Source: HNR sp040400085 (GTDB lineage Bacteria; Actinomycetota; Actinomycetes; Actinomycetales; Microbacteriaceae). From it: a stretch of DNA of 64,000 nt. The notes below the pieces were generated by a model. That model was not told where the DNA came from and ran no database searches. It worked only from the letters and a program-made list of their open reading frames with translations. Both the position numbers and the translations under genes were made by a program. The stretch lies in contig JBBAQX010000004.1 of the NCBI GenBank assembly GCA_040400085.1, positions 62,001 to 126,000 on the forward strand, in the 5' to 3' direction. Positions 25,363-30,743 of this stretch are shown here, one piece after another; position 1 is the stretch's first letter, and every line of letters starts with the position of its first letter.

Positions 25363-25434
25363 TGCGGGGAGGTGGGTACGAACCACCGTAGTTCGGGCTT
25401 TAGGCCCTATGCTCTGCATTTGAGCTATCCCCAC
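25363..25434 (-). tRNA. tRNA-like element, CCA encoded, loop with TAA
   Basis: Acceptor GTGGGGA pairs TCCCCGC then A-CCA; D-stem GCTC/GAGC type and T-loop TTCGTAC are good. The anticodon region TAGGGCCTAAAGCCCGA can be read as a 7-base loop CCTAAAG (C33, TAA) or a 9-base loop GCCTAAAGC. Confidence 0.5.
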
Positions 25435-25575
25435 ATTGGGGTGGTTTTCCAGGTCTAGAACCCGTTTGCAGGAACGCTGTACCACCAACCCGTAGGTGAC
25501 CACTTCCCCAGCAAGAGGTTGCGTCTACCGGCCCTGCTACGTACCGACACCCTATCTTCCAAGGCACCAGTACAG

Positions 25576-25647
25576 AGCGAATGAGGGGAATCGAACCCCA
25601 CGCATCTTCCATGGCAAGGAAGCGCTGGCTACCAACCAGGCACTCGC
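25576..25647 (-). tRNA. tRNA-Gly(GCC)
   Basis: Acceptor GCGAGTG pairs CATTCGC; anticodon stem CTTCC/GGAAG with loop TTGCCAT; T-loop TTCGATT. Confidence 0.86.
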
Positions 25648-25833
25648 AGGTCGCTGAAACTATGCTCCTGTTACACCACCTACCACTCTCTCTCGAAGGA
25701 ATCGAACCTTCTATGGCCCCCGGGTAGGGGGAGCCACACAGACCATGTGATAACAGTGACAGGGTTGGCCATGACACCAACTCGGTTTCCAGCTAAACGA
25801 CCAAGAAGGGGTACCTCCGACTCAGTCGTTCTG
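25648..25833. other. Spacer with T-arm and long-variable-arm-like hairpin
   Basis: A GAAGG/CCTTC T-arm (loop TTCGATT) near 25695 follows a GGCTCCCCC/GGGGGCC hairpin and a TCACA/TGTGG stem. It resembles a class II tRNA 3' part, but no matching 5' acceptor was found. Confidence 0.35.
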
Positions 25834-25904
25834 AGCGATCACCGGGACTCGAACCCGGATTAGAAGGTTGGAAACCTACCGTCCTACCATTGGACGATGA
25901 TCGC
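25834..25904 (-). tRNA. tRNA-Gly(TCC)
   Basis: Acceptor GCGATCA pairs TGATCGC; D-stem GTCC/GGAC; anticodon loop TTTCCAA; T-loop TTCGAGT. Confidence 0.86.
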
Positions 25905-25927
25905 AAGCTAGACCCCAGGTCTAGGGT

Positions 25928-26050
25928 CTAACGCTCGTACTCTGCCTTGCGCTTTTGAACCTTCTTACCGCAAGGGCACTCCACCGTGATGTAATTCGTA
26001 GTGGAGACGCCCGATAAGTGGCTTGTGGAGACGTTGAGAATTGCACTCAA
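25928..26050 (-). CDS. Possible 40-residue zinc-knuckle peptide
   Basis: TTG start at 26050. The C-terminal half ITVECPCGKKVQKRKAEYER looks protein-like, with a CPC zinc-type motif and basic tail. Its start overlaps the stop of the next upstream micro-gene (TTGA), which supports translation, but the length and rare start make the call tentative. Confidence 0.4.
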   Translation of the reverse strand: MSAILNVSTSHLSGVSTTNYITVECPCGKKVQKRKAEYER

Positions 26051-26142
26051 GTCCAGAAACTCTCTCTCCGGCTCTCTTTGTCTACAGGCTTTCTCTGCTT
26101 GGTTACCCGCAGAGGGGGCTGCCTCGGATTTCGCCGGGCCAT
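26047..26142 (-). CDS. Possible 31-residue basic peptide
   Basis: Begins MARRNPRQPPLRVTKQRKP and is strongly basic, which would suit nucleic-acid binding. Ends 4 bases into the next micro-gene (TTGA overlap). Only the overlap and ATG start support it. Confidence 0.35.
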   Translation of the reverse strand: MARRNPRQPPLRVTKQRKPVDKESRRESFWT

Positions 26143-26149
26143 GGCTGAA

Positions 26150-26317
26150 CTAATCTTTCCCCCAGGGTTCGTTACAGCCTCTATCCCTGGTAGGGCATCC
26201 CCTGGTTTGGTTACATGGCAAGGAGTACCTGGGGCCTCTATCCTTGTCCATCCCTAAAGCCGCGAGGCTTAGAGCTTCAACGTTGTCGTTGGCGGTTGTG
26301 TTTCCTTGATTGTTCAA
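26150..26317 (-). CDS. Possible 55-residue Cys-containing peptide
   Basis: TTG start at 26317; three cysteines in PCNQTRGCPTRDRGCNEP suggest a metal or disulfide knuckle. Ends 8 bases before the next micro-gene. With the two following micro-genes it fills a 500-base stretch that has no tRNA. Confidence 0.3.
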   Translation of the reverse strand: MNNQGNTTANDNVEALSLAALGMDKDRGPRYSLPCNQTRGCPTRDRGCNEPWGKD

Positions 26318-26411
26318 GGCGGGTCAAGGTCCGCCTGCCTGCAAGCTGGGCTTCAAGTCCCTGTCGAAACTAGGTCGCCCCCATGCACCAACCCTGGGGA
26401 GGGTCAGTCAG

Positions 26412-26483
26412 TACCCAAGGAGAGAATCGAACTCTCTAAGTCCGGGTCAGAGCCGGATGCCTATGCCAATTGGCTTCTCAGGT
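26412..26483 (-). tRNA. tRNA-Gln(CTG)
   Basis: Acceptor ACCTGAG pairs CTTGGGT; anticodon stem TCCGG/CCGGA with loop CTCTGAC; T-loop TTCGATT. Confidence 0.86.
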
Positions 26484-26646
26484 TCAGAAAGAGAGCAGGG
26501 TCTCAGCCCAGCGCTAGGCCCCGACCCCCAAGCATACCTCCCACTGACCCGCATCCGGTTCTAAGGCCGGAACCTTGTAGGGCCAAGGGTACCCCGCTTA
26601 CTAGGCGTGGGAGAGGAATCGAACCCCATGCTTGTTGCTCTCTTAG
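26484..26646. other. Spacer with orphan T-arm
   Basis: A T-arm-like hairpin with loop TTCGATT lies near 26612-26630, only about 20 bases from the 3' end of tRNA-Val, so a full tRNA does not fit. A CCGG...CCGG hairpin near 26550 has an 8-base loop containing TTAGA. Confidence 0.3.
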
Positions 26647-26720
26647 TACCCACCCTCGGTTATGCTCCGAGCAAATACTGCTTGTAAGGCAGTCGCCGTC
26701 ACTAGCTGGACTCGGCGGGC
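26647..26720 (-). tRNA. tRNA-Val(TAC), atypical T-loop
   Basis: Acceptor GCCCGCC pairs GGTGGGT; anticodon stem ACTGC/GCAGT with loop CTTACAA; T-stem CTCGG/CCGAG with loop AGCATAA; D-loop contains CTAGTGA. Confidence 0.75.
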
Positions 26721-26767
26721 ATGATAACCCTGCCCGAGTCTTGAGACAGGGGCCAGGGAAGAAGTGG

Positions 26768-26838
26768 TAGGGATAGAGGGAATCGAACCCCCATTCACTG
26801 ATTCAAAGTCAGGCGTCTTACCACTAGACGATACCCCA
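26768..26838 (-). tRNA. tRNA-Gln(TTG), CCA encoded
   Basis: Six of seven acceptor pairs (TGGGGTA/TATCCCT, U1 unpaired as in many Gln tRNAs), then A-CCA; anticodon loop CTTTGAA; T-loop TTCGATT. Confidence 0.85.
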
Positions 26839-27043
26839 ACAGCTAACCCCGCAGGTATTGAACCTGCCTTGCTTAGCTCAGCAGGAACCTCAGCCCCGGA
26901 TTAGAGGGGTTCGGTTTGAAGTCAGCATCACTTTAGCCCCTGACAGCCGAGTCATAGACCGAATATCAGGGACTTAGGCGTTTATTATCACTGATTATCA
27001 ACAACTCCCCGGTTTATAGGGGCTGATAACACAGCGACTCTGG
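26839..27043. other. AT-richer spacer with orphan T-arm
   Basis: A perfect T-arm (GCAGG/CCTGC, loop TTCAATA) near 26854 has a near-matching 5' acceptor GAACCCC at about 26913-26919, but the core does not fold as a tRNA. The stretch 26960-27030 is AT-rich with TTAT/ATAA inverted repeats; nothing coding is seen. Confidence 0.35.
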
Positions 27044-27115
27044 AGGGCCCTTAGGGAATCGAACCCTATCCTCGCTGCTTAACAGGCAGCCGCTCAACCA
27101 TTGAGCTTAGGACCC
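27044..27115 (-). tRNA. tRNA-Asn(GTT)
   Basis: Acceptor GGGTCCT pairs AGGGCCC; anticodon stem GCTGC/GCAGC with loop CTGTTAA; T-loop TTCGATT. Confidence 0.86.
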
Positions 27116-27367
27116 GAAGTCTGCGAGGTAGGTTGGCCACGGTTCCCTTTCGGGAGTCTCTGTCTTGGATGGATAGAAGTAACCGTTGCCGTATGACTAC
27201 ACAGACAGCGCCCGGGGATGGATTTACACCACCAACCCCCATTTAACTGGTGCTCTCGTAGTTGAGCTACCCGGGCAGAAGGTACAAGATAGTGACCATC
27301 TAGGATGGCCGGTGGCAGGGGCTTTTTCACCATAAGAAGTCCCCCTGCCGAATGACTGTGTACCTGG
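27116..27367. other. Spacer with two tRNA-like folds and a strong hairpin
   Basis: Two elements have well-paired outer stems (GTCTGTG/CGCAGAC; GCCCGGG/CCCGGGC with T-loop TGTAAAT) but non-standard cores. At 27310-27349 GGCAGGGG pairs CCCCTGCC around a 25-base loop. Confidence 0.35.
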
Positions 27368-27440
27368 CCCCCCTAGTCGGAATTGAACCGGCCTCGTCCC
27401 TTAGACAGAGGGATCGCCTCACCAGATGCGTATAAGGGGG
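27368..27440 (-). tRNA. tRNA-Asp(GTC), CCA encoded
   Basis: Acceptor CCCCCTT pairs TAGGGGG (last pair open), G73-CCA; anticodon stem TCCCT/AGGGA with loop CTGTCTA; T-loop TTCAATT. Confidence 0.82.
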
Positions 27441-27592
27441 TATGTGTCTTTGGGTGTATTGTTGCTGGTGACCCCCACTTTTACATGGAGGCAGCGGCGT
27501 CTGCCCCCACGACGGGGGTTGCCTTCATTTACACCAGCAGCCCCATCCAGTCCATCTCAAATCAAGAAGGCATGGAAAAGGGTTCCACTCTG
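27441..27592. other. Structured spacer
   Basis: GCTGGTG/CACCAGC (7 bp) encloses about 60 bases with a CCCCC-GTCGT-GGGGG hairpin and a CCTCC-ATGTAAAAGT-GGGGG stem. It looks like a tRNA-sized RNA but lacks a T-arm in the usual place. Confidence 0.35.
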
Positions 27593-27676
27593 CGGAAGAA
27601 GGAGGAGTCGAACCTCATCCCCGAAGGGACAGATCGGGTAGCAACCGATTGGCCCGCCGCCGAGCCCTCATCTTCC
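27593..27676 (-). tRNA. tRNA-Ser(GCT), class II
   Basis: Acceptor GGAAGAT pairs TTCTTCC (6 of 7), G73; anticodon stem ATCGG/CCGAT with loop TTGCTAC; long variable arm; T-loop TTCGACT. Confidence 0.82.
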
Positions 27677-27795
27677 AAGCACCTCTACACCCGACAGGTA
27701 AAAGCTGCCGGACCTTGAGGGAGCCAAGGTTTACTTTTGCCGGGACCACCTCTTCCGAGGCTGGTGGCCCGCCTTTGGGCCTTTGCTTCCCATCG
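27677..27795. other. Spacer with Ser-tRNA-like 5' half
   Basis: GGAAGCAAAGGCCCAAAGG matches the 5' half and D-arm of the neighbouring Ser tRNAs and is followed by a CCACC/GGTGG stem, but no valid T-arm follows. Probably a decayed tRNA-Ser copy. Confidence 0.35.
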
Positions 27796-27880
27796 CGGAA
27801 CAAGGAGGAATCGAACCCCTCACCCTCTCAGGTGCTCTGGTTTTCAAGGCCAGCGGCCCGCCTTTGGGCCATCATGCTCC
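27796..27880 (-). tRNA. tRNA-Ser(TGA), class II
   Basis: Acceptor GGAGCAT pairs TTGTTCC (6 of 7), G73; anticodon loop CTTGAAA; variable arm CACC/GGTG; T-loop TTCGATT. Confidence 0.83.
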
Positions 27881-28017
27881 ATGACCCACCCTGACCTCCC
27901 CGCTTGACCTATCAGAGTCAATGAAGAGGCTGCCGTTACCCGGTATGGTGTTAGCTCCCGGGGGGTGGTGGGGCTTGATCACAGCCAAGGTCTATAGCCC
28001 CCGTCTGTAACCCGTAG

Positions 28018-28088
28018 CACTTCTAGTAGGAATCGAACCTACAATTCAACCTTCGGAGGGTTGCGTGAATCCGTTTCACTATAGAAGC
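28018..28088 (-). tRNA. tRNA-Arg(CCG)
   Basis: Acceptor GCTTCTA pairs TAGAAGT; anticodon stem CAACC/GGTTG with loop CTCCGAA; T-loop TTCGATT. Confidence 0.86.
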
Positions 28089-28097
28089 ATAGAGCAG

Positions 28098-28170
28098 TAC
28101 CCCTGGTAGGAATCGAACCTACATAAACCAGTTTCGTAGACTGGCGCTCATCCATTGAGACCACAGGGGC
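28098..28170 (-). tRNA. tRNA-Arg(ACG)
   Basis: Acceptor GCCCCTG pairs CAGGGGT; anticodon stem CCAGT/ACTGG with loop CTACGAA; T-loop TTCGATT. A34 needs TadA editing to inosine to read all CGN codons. Confidence 0.87.
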
Positions 28171-28174
28171 ATGG

Positions 28175-28246
28175 TCAGGATGGCCGGGATCGAACCGGCT
28201 AACTCTTGCGCCCAAGGCAAGCGCCCTACCCTAGGGCTGCATCCTG
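28175..28246 (-). tRNA. tRNA-Pro(TGG), CCA encoded
   Basis: Acceptor CAGGATG pairs CATCCTG, A-CCA; anticodon stem CTTGC/GCAAG with loop CTTGGGC; short variable loop, unlike the other two Pro tRNAs; T-loop TTCGATC. Confidence 0.88.
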
Positions 28247-28257
28247 ATTCTCTATCG

Positions 28258-28342
28258 CGGATAACGGAGGACTTGAACCCCTATCCCTTTCAGGACTGTG
28301 CCCGCTTCCAACGGGACCCCGCGCCTTGCGGGTTCATTATCC
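28258..28342 (-). tRNA. tRNA-Ser(GGA), class II
   Basis: Acceptor GGATAAT pairs GTTATCC, G73; D-stem CCCG/CGGG; anticodon loop TTGGAAG; long variable arm; T-loop TTCAAGT. Confidence 0.83.
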
Positions 28343-28347
28343 AATCG

Positions 28348-28433
28348 TGCTGAGAGGGGGACTCGAACCCCCACGACCTCTTTAGGGTCACTAGCACCTC
28401 AAGCTAGCGCGTCTGCCATTCCGTCATCTCAGC
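28348..28433 (-). tRNA. tRNA-Leu(GAG), class II
   Basis: Acceptor GCTGAGA pairs TCTCAGC; anticodon stem CTAGC/GCTAG with loop TTGAGGT; variable arm GACC/GGTC; T-loop TTCGAGT. Confidence 0.87.
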
Positions 28434-28440
28434 ATGTTGG

Positions 28441-28503
28441 GGGGTTCCCTGCGGTCTGGCCCCCCGCCAGCTATCGTATCCCGGTCTCGCCACCGGAACC
28501 CGC
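28441..28503 (-). ncRNA. Structured spacer element A
   Basis: On the minus strand GGGTTCC pairs GGAACCC around GGT/ACC and CTGG/CCAG hairpins, the latter with a GGGGG-type loop. It resembles element B at 28591-28652. Confidence 0.35.
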
Positions 28504-28509
28504 AGTCAG

Positions 28510-28583
28510 TGCTCAGAGAGGGAGTCGAACCCTCAACCTACCGCTTTTGAAACGGTCGCCTCTGCCAGTTGGGCTATCTGAGC
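28510..28583 (-). tRNA. tRNA-Leu(CAA) with short variable arm
   Basis: Acceptor GCTCAGA pairs TCTGAGC; anticodon stem ACCGT/GCGGT with loop TTCAAAA; only about four variable bases; D-arm TAGCCCAACTGGCAGAGGC identical to that of tRNA-Leu(TAG). A class II Leu(CAA) also exists at 22470. Confidence 0.82.
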
Positions 28584-28590
28584 ATACTTC

Positions 28591-28652
28591 AGGGGATTCA
28601 CCGCAACCTGGTCCCCCAACAGGTATCGAGATCCGCTTTGACGGGCGGAACC
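28591..28652 (-). ncRNA. Structured spacer element B
   Basis: Shares GGTTCCG, (G)ATA(C) and a stem ACCTG/CAGGT closing TTGGGGGAC with element A. Function unknown; possibly a diverged tRNA-like RNA. Confidence 0.35.
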
Positions 28653-28661
28653 TACGGCTAG

Positions 28662-28734
28662 TCGGAACAGAGGGGATCGAACCCTCCTAAACTTGTCTGT
28701 CAAACAAGTGCCCTCACCAGAGGACGATGTTCCG
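28662..28734 (-). tRNA. tRNA-Val(GAC)
   Basis: Acceptor CGGAACA pairs TGTTCCG; anticodon stem CTTGT/ACAAG with loop TTGACAG; T-loop TTCGATC. Confidence 0.87.
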
Positions 28735-28806
28735 AGTTGGAGAGCCCTTCTAACCGGGGTGGCAGAGAAGGTGTCGCCTGACAGAGGATCTACCCACCTG
28801 TTCTGG

Positions 28807-28878
28807 TAGCTGAGGTAGGAATCGAACCACACTTCCTTGTGCGTATGAAGCACAGGCCCGGTCCACCGGGTCTCAGCC
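28807..28878 (-). tRNA. tRNA-Met(CAT), CCA encoded, odd D-arm
   Basis: Acceptor GGCTGAG pairs CTCAGCT, A-CCA; anticodon stem TGTGC/GCACA with loop TTCATAC. The D region is a tight CCGG-TGGA-CCGG hairpin and the T-stem has only two good pairs, so folding is atypical. Confidence 0.65.
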
Positions 28879-28893
28879 ATGAAAGCTACCTTG

Positions 28894-28978
28894 TGCTCAG
28901 GGGGGGACTCGAACCCCCACGGTCTCTAAGGACCCCTAGCTTCTGAGGCTAGTGCGTCTGCCATTCCGCCACCTGAGC
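28894..28978 (-). tRNA. tRNA-Leu(CAG), class II
   Basis: Acceptor GCTCAGG pairs CCTGAGC; anticodon stem CTAGC/GCTAG with loop CTCAGAA; long variable arm; T-loop TTCGAGT. Confidence 0.87.
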
Positions 28979-28982
28979 AAGG

Positions 28983-29054
28983 CCATGTGTTCAAGCACGA
29001 GAGGAGCTAAGGGCTTTGGGGCCTCTCTTCCCTACTTACCCCTAGAACACATGG
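28983..29054 (-). ncRNA. Hairpin-enclosed spacer
   Basis: Outer arms ccatgtgttc and gaacacatgg pair perfectly (10 bp) and enclose a GAGAGG/CCTCTC stem. Directly adjacent to tRNA-Pro(GGG); its 3' arm supplies that tRNA's encoded CCA. Could be a processing signal or small RNA. Confidence 0.4.
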
Positions 29055-29137
29055 TCAGGGTGGCAGGAATCGAACCTGCTGTGTCCTTACGGACTCCAGA
29101 CCCCCAGCCTGGCGCCTTCCCAATAGGCTACACCCTG
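29055..29137 (-). tRNA. tRNA-Pro(GGG) with long variable arm, CCA encoded
   Basis: Acceptor CAGGGTG pairs CACCCTG, A-CCA; anticodon stem CCAGG/TCTGG with loop CTGGGGG; variable arm GTCC-GTAA-GGAC; T-loop TTCGATT. Same acceptor and D-arm as tRNA-Pro(CGG). Confidence 0.83.
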
Positions 29138-29180
29138 TTACTGCCGCCTAGGTTTAGAGAGGGGGGCGGCGCCCTCTTTG

Positions 29181-29252
29181 TCGGGCCGGTGGGAGTCGGA
29201 CCCACTTTTTACTGGTTAAGAGCCAGGTGCCTCACCGTTAGGCTACGACCCG
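29181..29252 (-). tRNA. tRNA-Lys(CTT)
   Basis: Acceptor CGGGTCG pairs CGGCCCG; anticodon loop CTCTTAA; T-loop TCCGACT. Confidence 0.85.
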
Positions 29253-29355
29253 AGAGTATACTTGAACTTGTAGTGGCCCGCCTGCCTAGCCTATGTTTAG
29301 ACTTGTTGAAGTCTGTCAATAGCTTTTCTAGCTTACACAGGGAACAGGTCTTCAT
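29209..29355 (-). pseudogene. Truncated zinc-finger/HNH-type fragment
   Basis: 48 codons from ATG 29355. MKTCSLCKLEKLLTDFNKSK followed by HRLGRR matches the opening of phage HNH/zinc-finger proteins (CxxC, KxxxDF, GRR), but the second CxxC half is gone and the frame ends inside tRNA-Lys. Most likely a remnant of a tRNA-associated homing endonuclease. Confidence 0.5.
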
Positions 29356-29440
29356 GATTAGGCCAGTGAGGTAGGGACGCGGACGGTGGTTTTTCGTTAG
29401 TAGTGAAGTAACCGTCCACTATGACTACACCAGCCTAGCA

Positions 29441-29515
29441 CGCGAGGGGGGGAATCGAACCCTTAGCTTTCGCCCTTGAGCGGTTTTGGAGACCGCTTAG
29501 CCACCTTGGCTCCTC
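29441..29515 (-). tRNA. tRNA-Trp(CCA)-like, long variable arm
   Basis: Anticodon stem GCGGT/ACCGC with loop CTCCAAA (CCA) is typical of Trp and the T-loop is TTCGATT; a GC-GAAA-GC insert extends the variable region. The acceptor stem pairs poorly (ends uncertain). Confidence 0.5.
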
Positions 29516-29522
29516 CGTATAT

Positions 29523-29603
29523 CGCGGGAGTGGGAATTGAACCTCACCTGGCCTTTCGGCATGAGGGTATGAGCCTCACAAGCATCCGTTGCTACATCCC
29601 CGC
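29523..29603 (-). tRNA. tRNA with CAT anticodon and long variable arm (Met or Ile2)
   Basis: Acceptor GCGGGGA pairs CTCCCGC (6 of 7); anticodon stem TGAGG/CCTCA with loop CTCATAC; variable arm GCC-GAAA-GGC; T-loop TTCAATT. A C34 modified to lysidine would make it Ile(AUA). Confidence 0.65.
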
Positions 29604-29605
29604 AG

Positions 29606-29678
29606 TACCACCCCTCGGTTACGCTCCGAGCCATCCTGCTCTTCAGGCAGGCGCTTCCACTAGGTTAGCTTGGGTGGC
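29606..29678 (-). tRNA. tRNA-Phe(GAA), atypical T-loop
   Basis: Acceptor GCCACCC pairs GGGTGGT; D-stem GCT/AGC with loop containing CTAGTGGA; anticodon stem CCTGC/GCAGG with loop CTGAAGA; T-stem CTCGG/CCGAG with loop AGCGTAA. Confidence 0.75.
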
Positions 29679-29912
29679 GGACACCCTGACTGTTCACCCA
29701 ACGTCAATGGCCAGGCGTAGCGCCCTACCTCGGTTGAGATCATCTTCCCTGGTTGGCCAGCATACAGGTTGTTGCATTCCCTGCATACTCCCTACTTCGG
29801 AGGGCCGTCAAGATAAGGCCCTATCTCATCTGGGATCAGGATTTGTTACCCTTACTAGGGGGCTTAGATCGTCGGACTCTCTCCCGACTAGCTGCTAGTA
29901 AAGCAGCGCTGG
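29679..29912. other. Spacer with possible decayed HNH fragment
   Basis: On the minus strand one frame reads VCRECNNLYAGQPGKM after an in-frame stop, reminiscent of a zinc knuckle of phage HNH proteins. A GTCGG/CCGAC hairpin lies near 29870. No intact gene. Confidence 0.3.
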
Positions 29913-29985
29913 CTCCGAGGGTAGGAATCGAACCTACAATGACGCCGGTAACAGCGGCGCTGCCCTGCCAGATGACTACCTCGGA
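29913..29985 (-). tRNA. tRNA-Asn(GTT), second copy, CCA encoded
   Basis: Acceptor TCCGAGG pairs CCTCGGA, G73-CCA; anticodon stem CGCCG/CGGCG with loop CTGTTAC; T-loop TTCGATT. Confidence 0.86.
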
Positions 29986-30019
29986 ATGGGAGAGTGACTC
30001 TTCGTAGTCACTCCCTCAG

Positions 30020-30090
30020 TGGAGTTACCCGGACTCGAACCGGGATACCAAGCTTGCAAGGCTTGTGTCCTGCCATTGGACGATAACCCC
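30020..30090 (-). tRNA. tRNA-Ala(TGC)
   Basis: Acceptor GGGGTTA pairs TAACTCC; anticodon stem CAAGC/GCTTG with loop CTTGCAA; T-loop TTCGAGT. The usual Ala G3-U70 identity pair appears as G3-T70. Confidence 0.87.
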
Positions 30091-30098
30091 ATACTTTG

Positions 30099-30172
30099 TG
30101 CCGGGAGCAGGATTTGAACCTGCGACCTCAAGGGTATGAACCTTGCGAGCTACCAGTCTGCTCCATCCCGGT
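30099..30172 (-). tRNA. Initiator-type tRNA-Met(CAT)
   Basis: D-arm GGAGCAGACTGGTAGCTCG and 3' part AGGTCGCAGGTTCAAATCC closely follow bacterial initiator tRNA; position 1-72 is an A-C mismatch, as expected for an initiator; anticodon loop TTCATAC in CAAGG/CCTTG. Confidence 0.83.
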
Positions 30173-30208
30173 ACGCTGGGCCCCAGGATCAACCCGGGAC
30201 CTTCTCTC

Positions 30209-30282
30209 TTACACCAGCTTGGCCTTCGCCCCTGCCTCTTCAAGCTTTTTCAGCCACCCCTCAGCTTCCGCTTGGGGTCAGG
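30209..30282 (-). pseudogene. L7/L12 C-terminal-domain-like fragment next to a tRNA 5' half
   Basis: The minus-strand frame reads PQAEAEGWLKKLEEAGAKAK then LV and a stop, matching the last helix and strand of ribosomal protein bL12 (AEALKKALEEAGAEVEVK type). Immediately upstream, bases 30273-30306 look like a tRNA 5' half (GGGGATA TC GTCC AACGGCA GGAC) without its 3' half. The junction suggests recombination that truncated both genes. Confidence 0.5.
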
Positions 30283-30309
30283 CGTCCTGCCGTTGGACGA
30301 TATCCCCAA

Positions 30310-30492
30310 ACCTCTGTGTGTTCCGAACACAGCCCGGGTAGTTTTATACCCGGGCCAGTGAGGTGCTGGCCCTCAACACAGAGAAAGTTGTAAGTCACGG
30401 GGGGACTCGAACCCTATCCAAGGGATTGAAGCGCGCTATCCCTGGCCTGACCCGGGTATCACCCCAGGTCTATCTCCTGATTCCATGACCTG
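30310..30492. other. Spacer with an oversized tRNA-like fold
   Basis: GTCATGG pairs CCGTGAC around a CAGG/CCTG D-like arm, a GGG/CCC hairpin with GTGATAC, a long CCAGGGAT/ATCCCTTGG hairpin and a T-loop TTCGAGT. The total of about 98 bases is long for a tRNA; identity unclear. A cccgggta/tacccggg hairpin sits at 30335-30355. Confidence 0.4.
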
Positions 30493-30572
30493 TGCGGCGA
30501 GTGGGGATCGAACCCACCGTGGCGTGGCCAGCGGTTTTACAGACCGCCTGTACCTCCAGGTACTTCCGCCGC
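30493..30572 (-). tRNA. tRNA-Tyr(GTA), class II
   Basis: Acceptor GCGGCGG pairs TCGCCGC; anticodon stem GCGGT/ACCGC with loop CTGTAAA; long variable arm; T-loop TTCGATC. First tRNA of the array in the direction of transcription. Confidence 0.87.
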
Positions 30573-30743
30573 AGAAACGTAGATTGTCAGAGTGCAACGC
30601 CCCTCTCTCGGGGCAGGGTCGAGATCCGTTTCTCTTCCCTCGTGGTTAGAGTGACGGGGACCGCCGCTCTCTCCTGACTGGACTATACACCTTTCATAAA
30701 AGGATGAGCGCAGAATCGTCATACCCTGTGATCTTTTGAGAGG
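30573..30743. other. Leader region of the tRNA array
   Basis: 171 bases upstream of the first tRNA. A GCCCC-GAGAGA-GGGGC hairpin is present at about 30599-30614. A promoter for the array would be expected here or further upstream, but no clear -35/-10 pair was recognised. Confidence 0.35.

Noticed and set aside
20800..30572. CRISPR array
   Set aside because: The recurring aatcgaacc-type strings are T-arms of tRNAs with variable spacing, not regular direct repeats.
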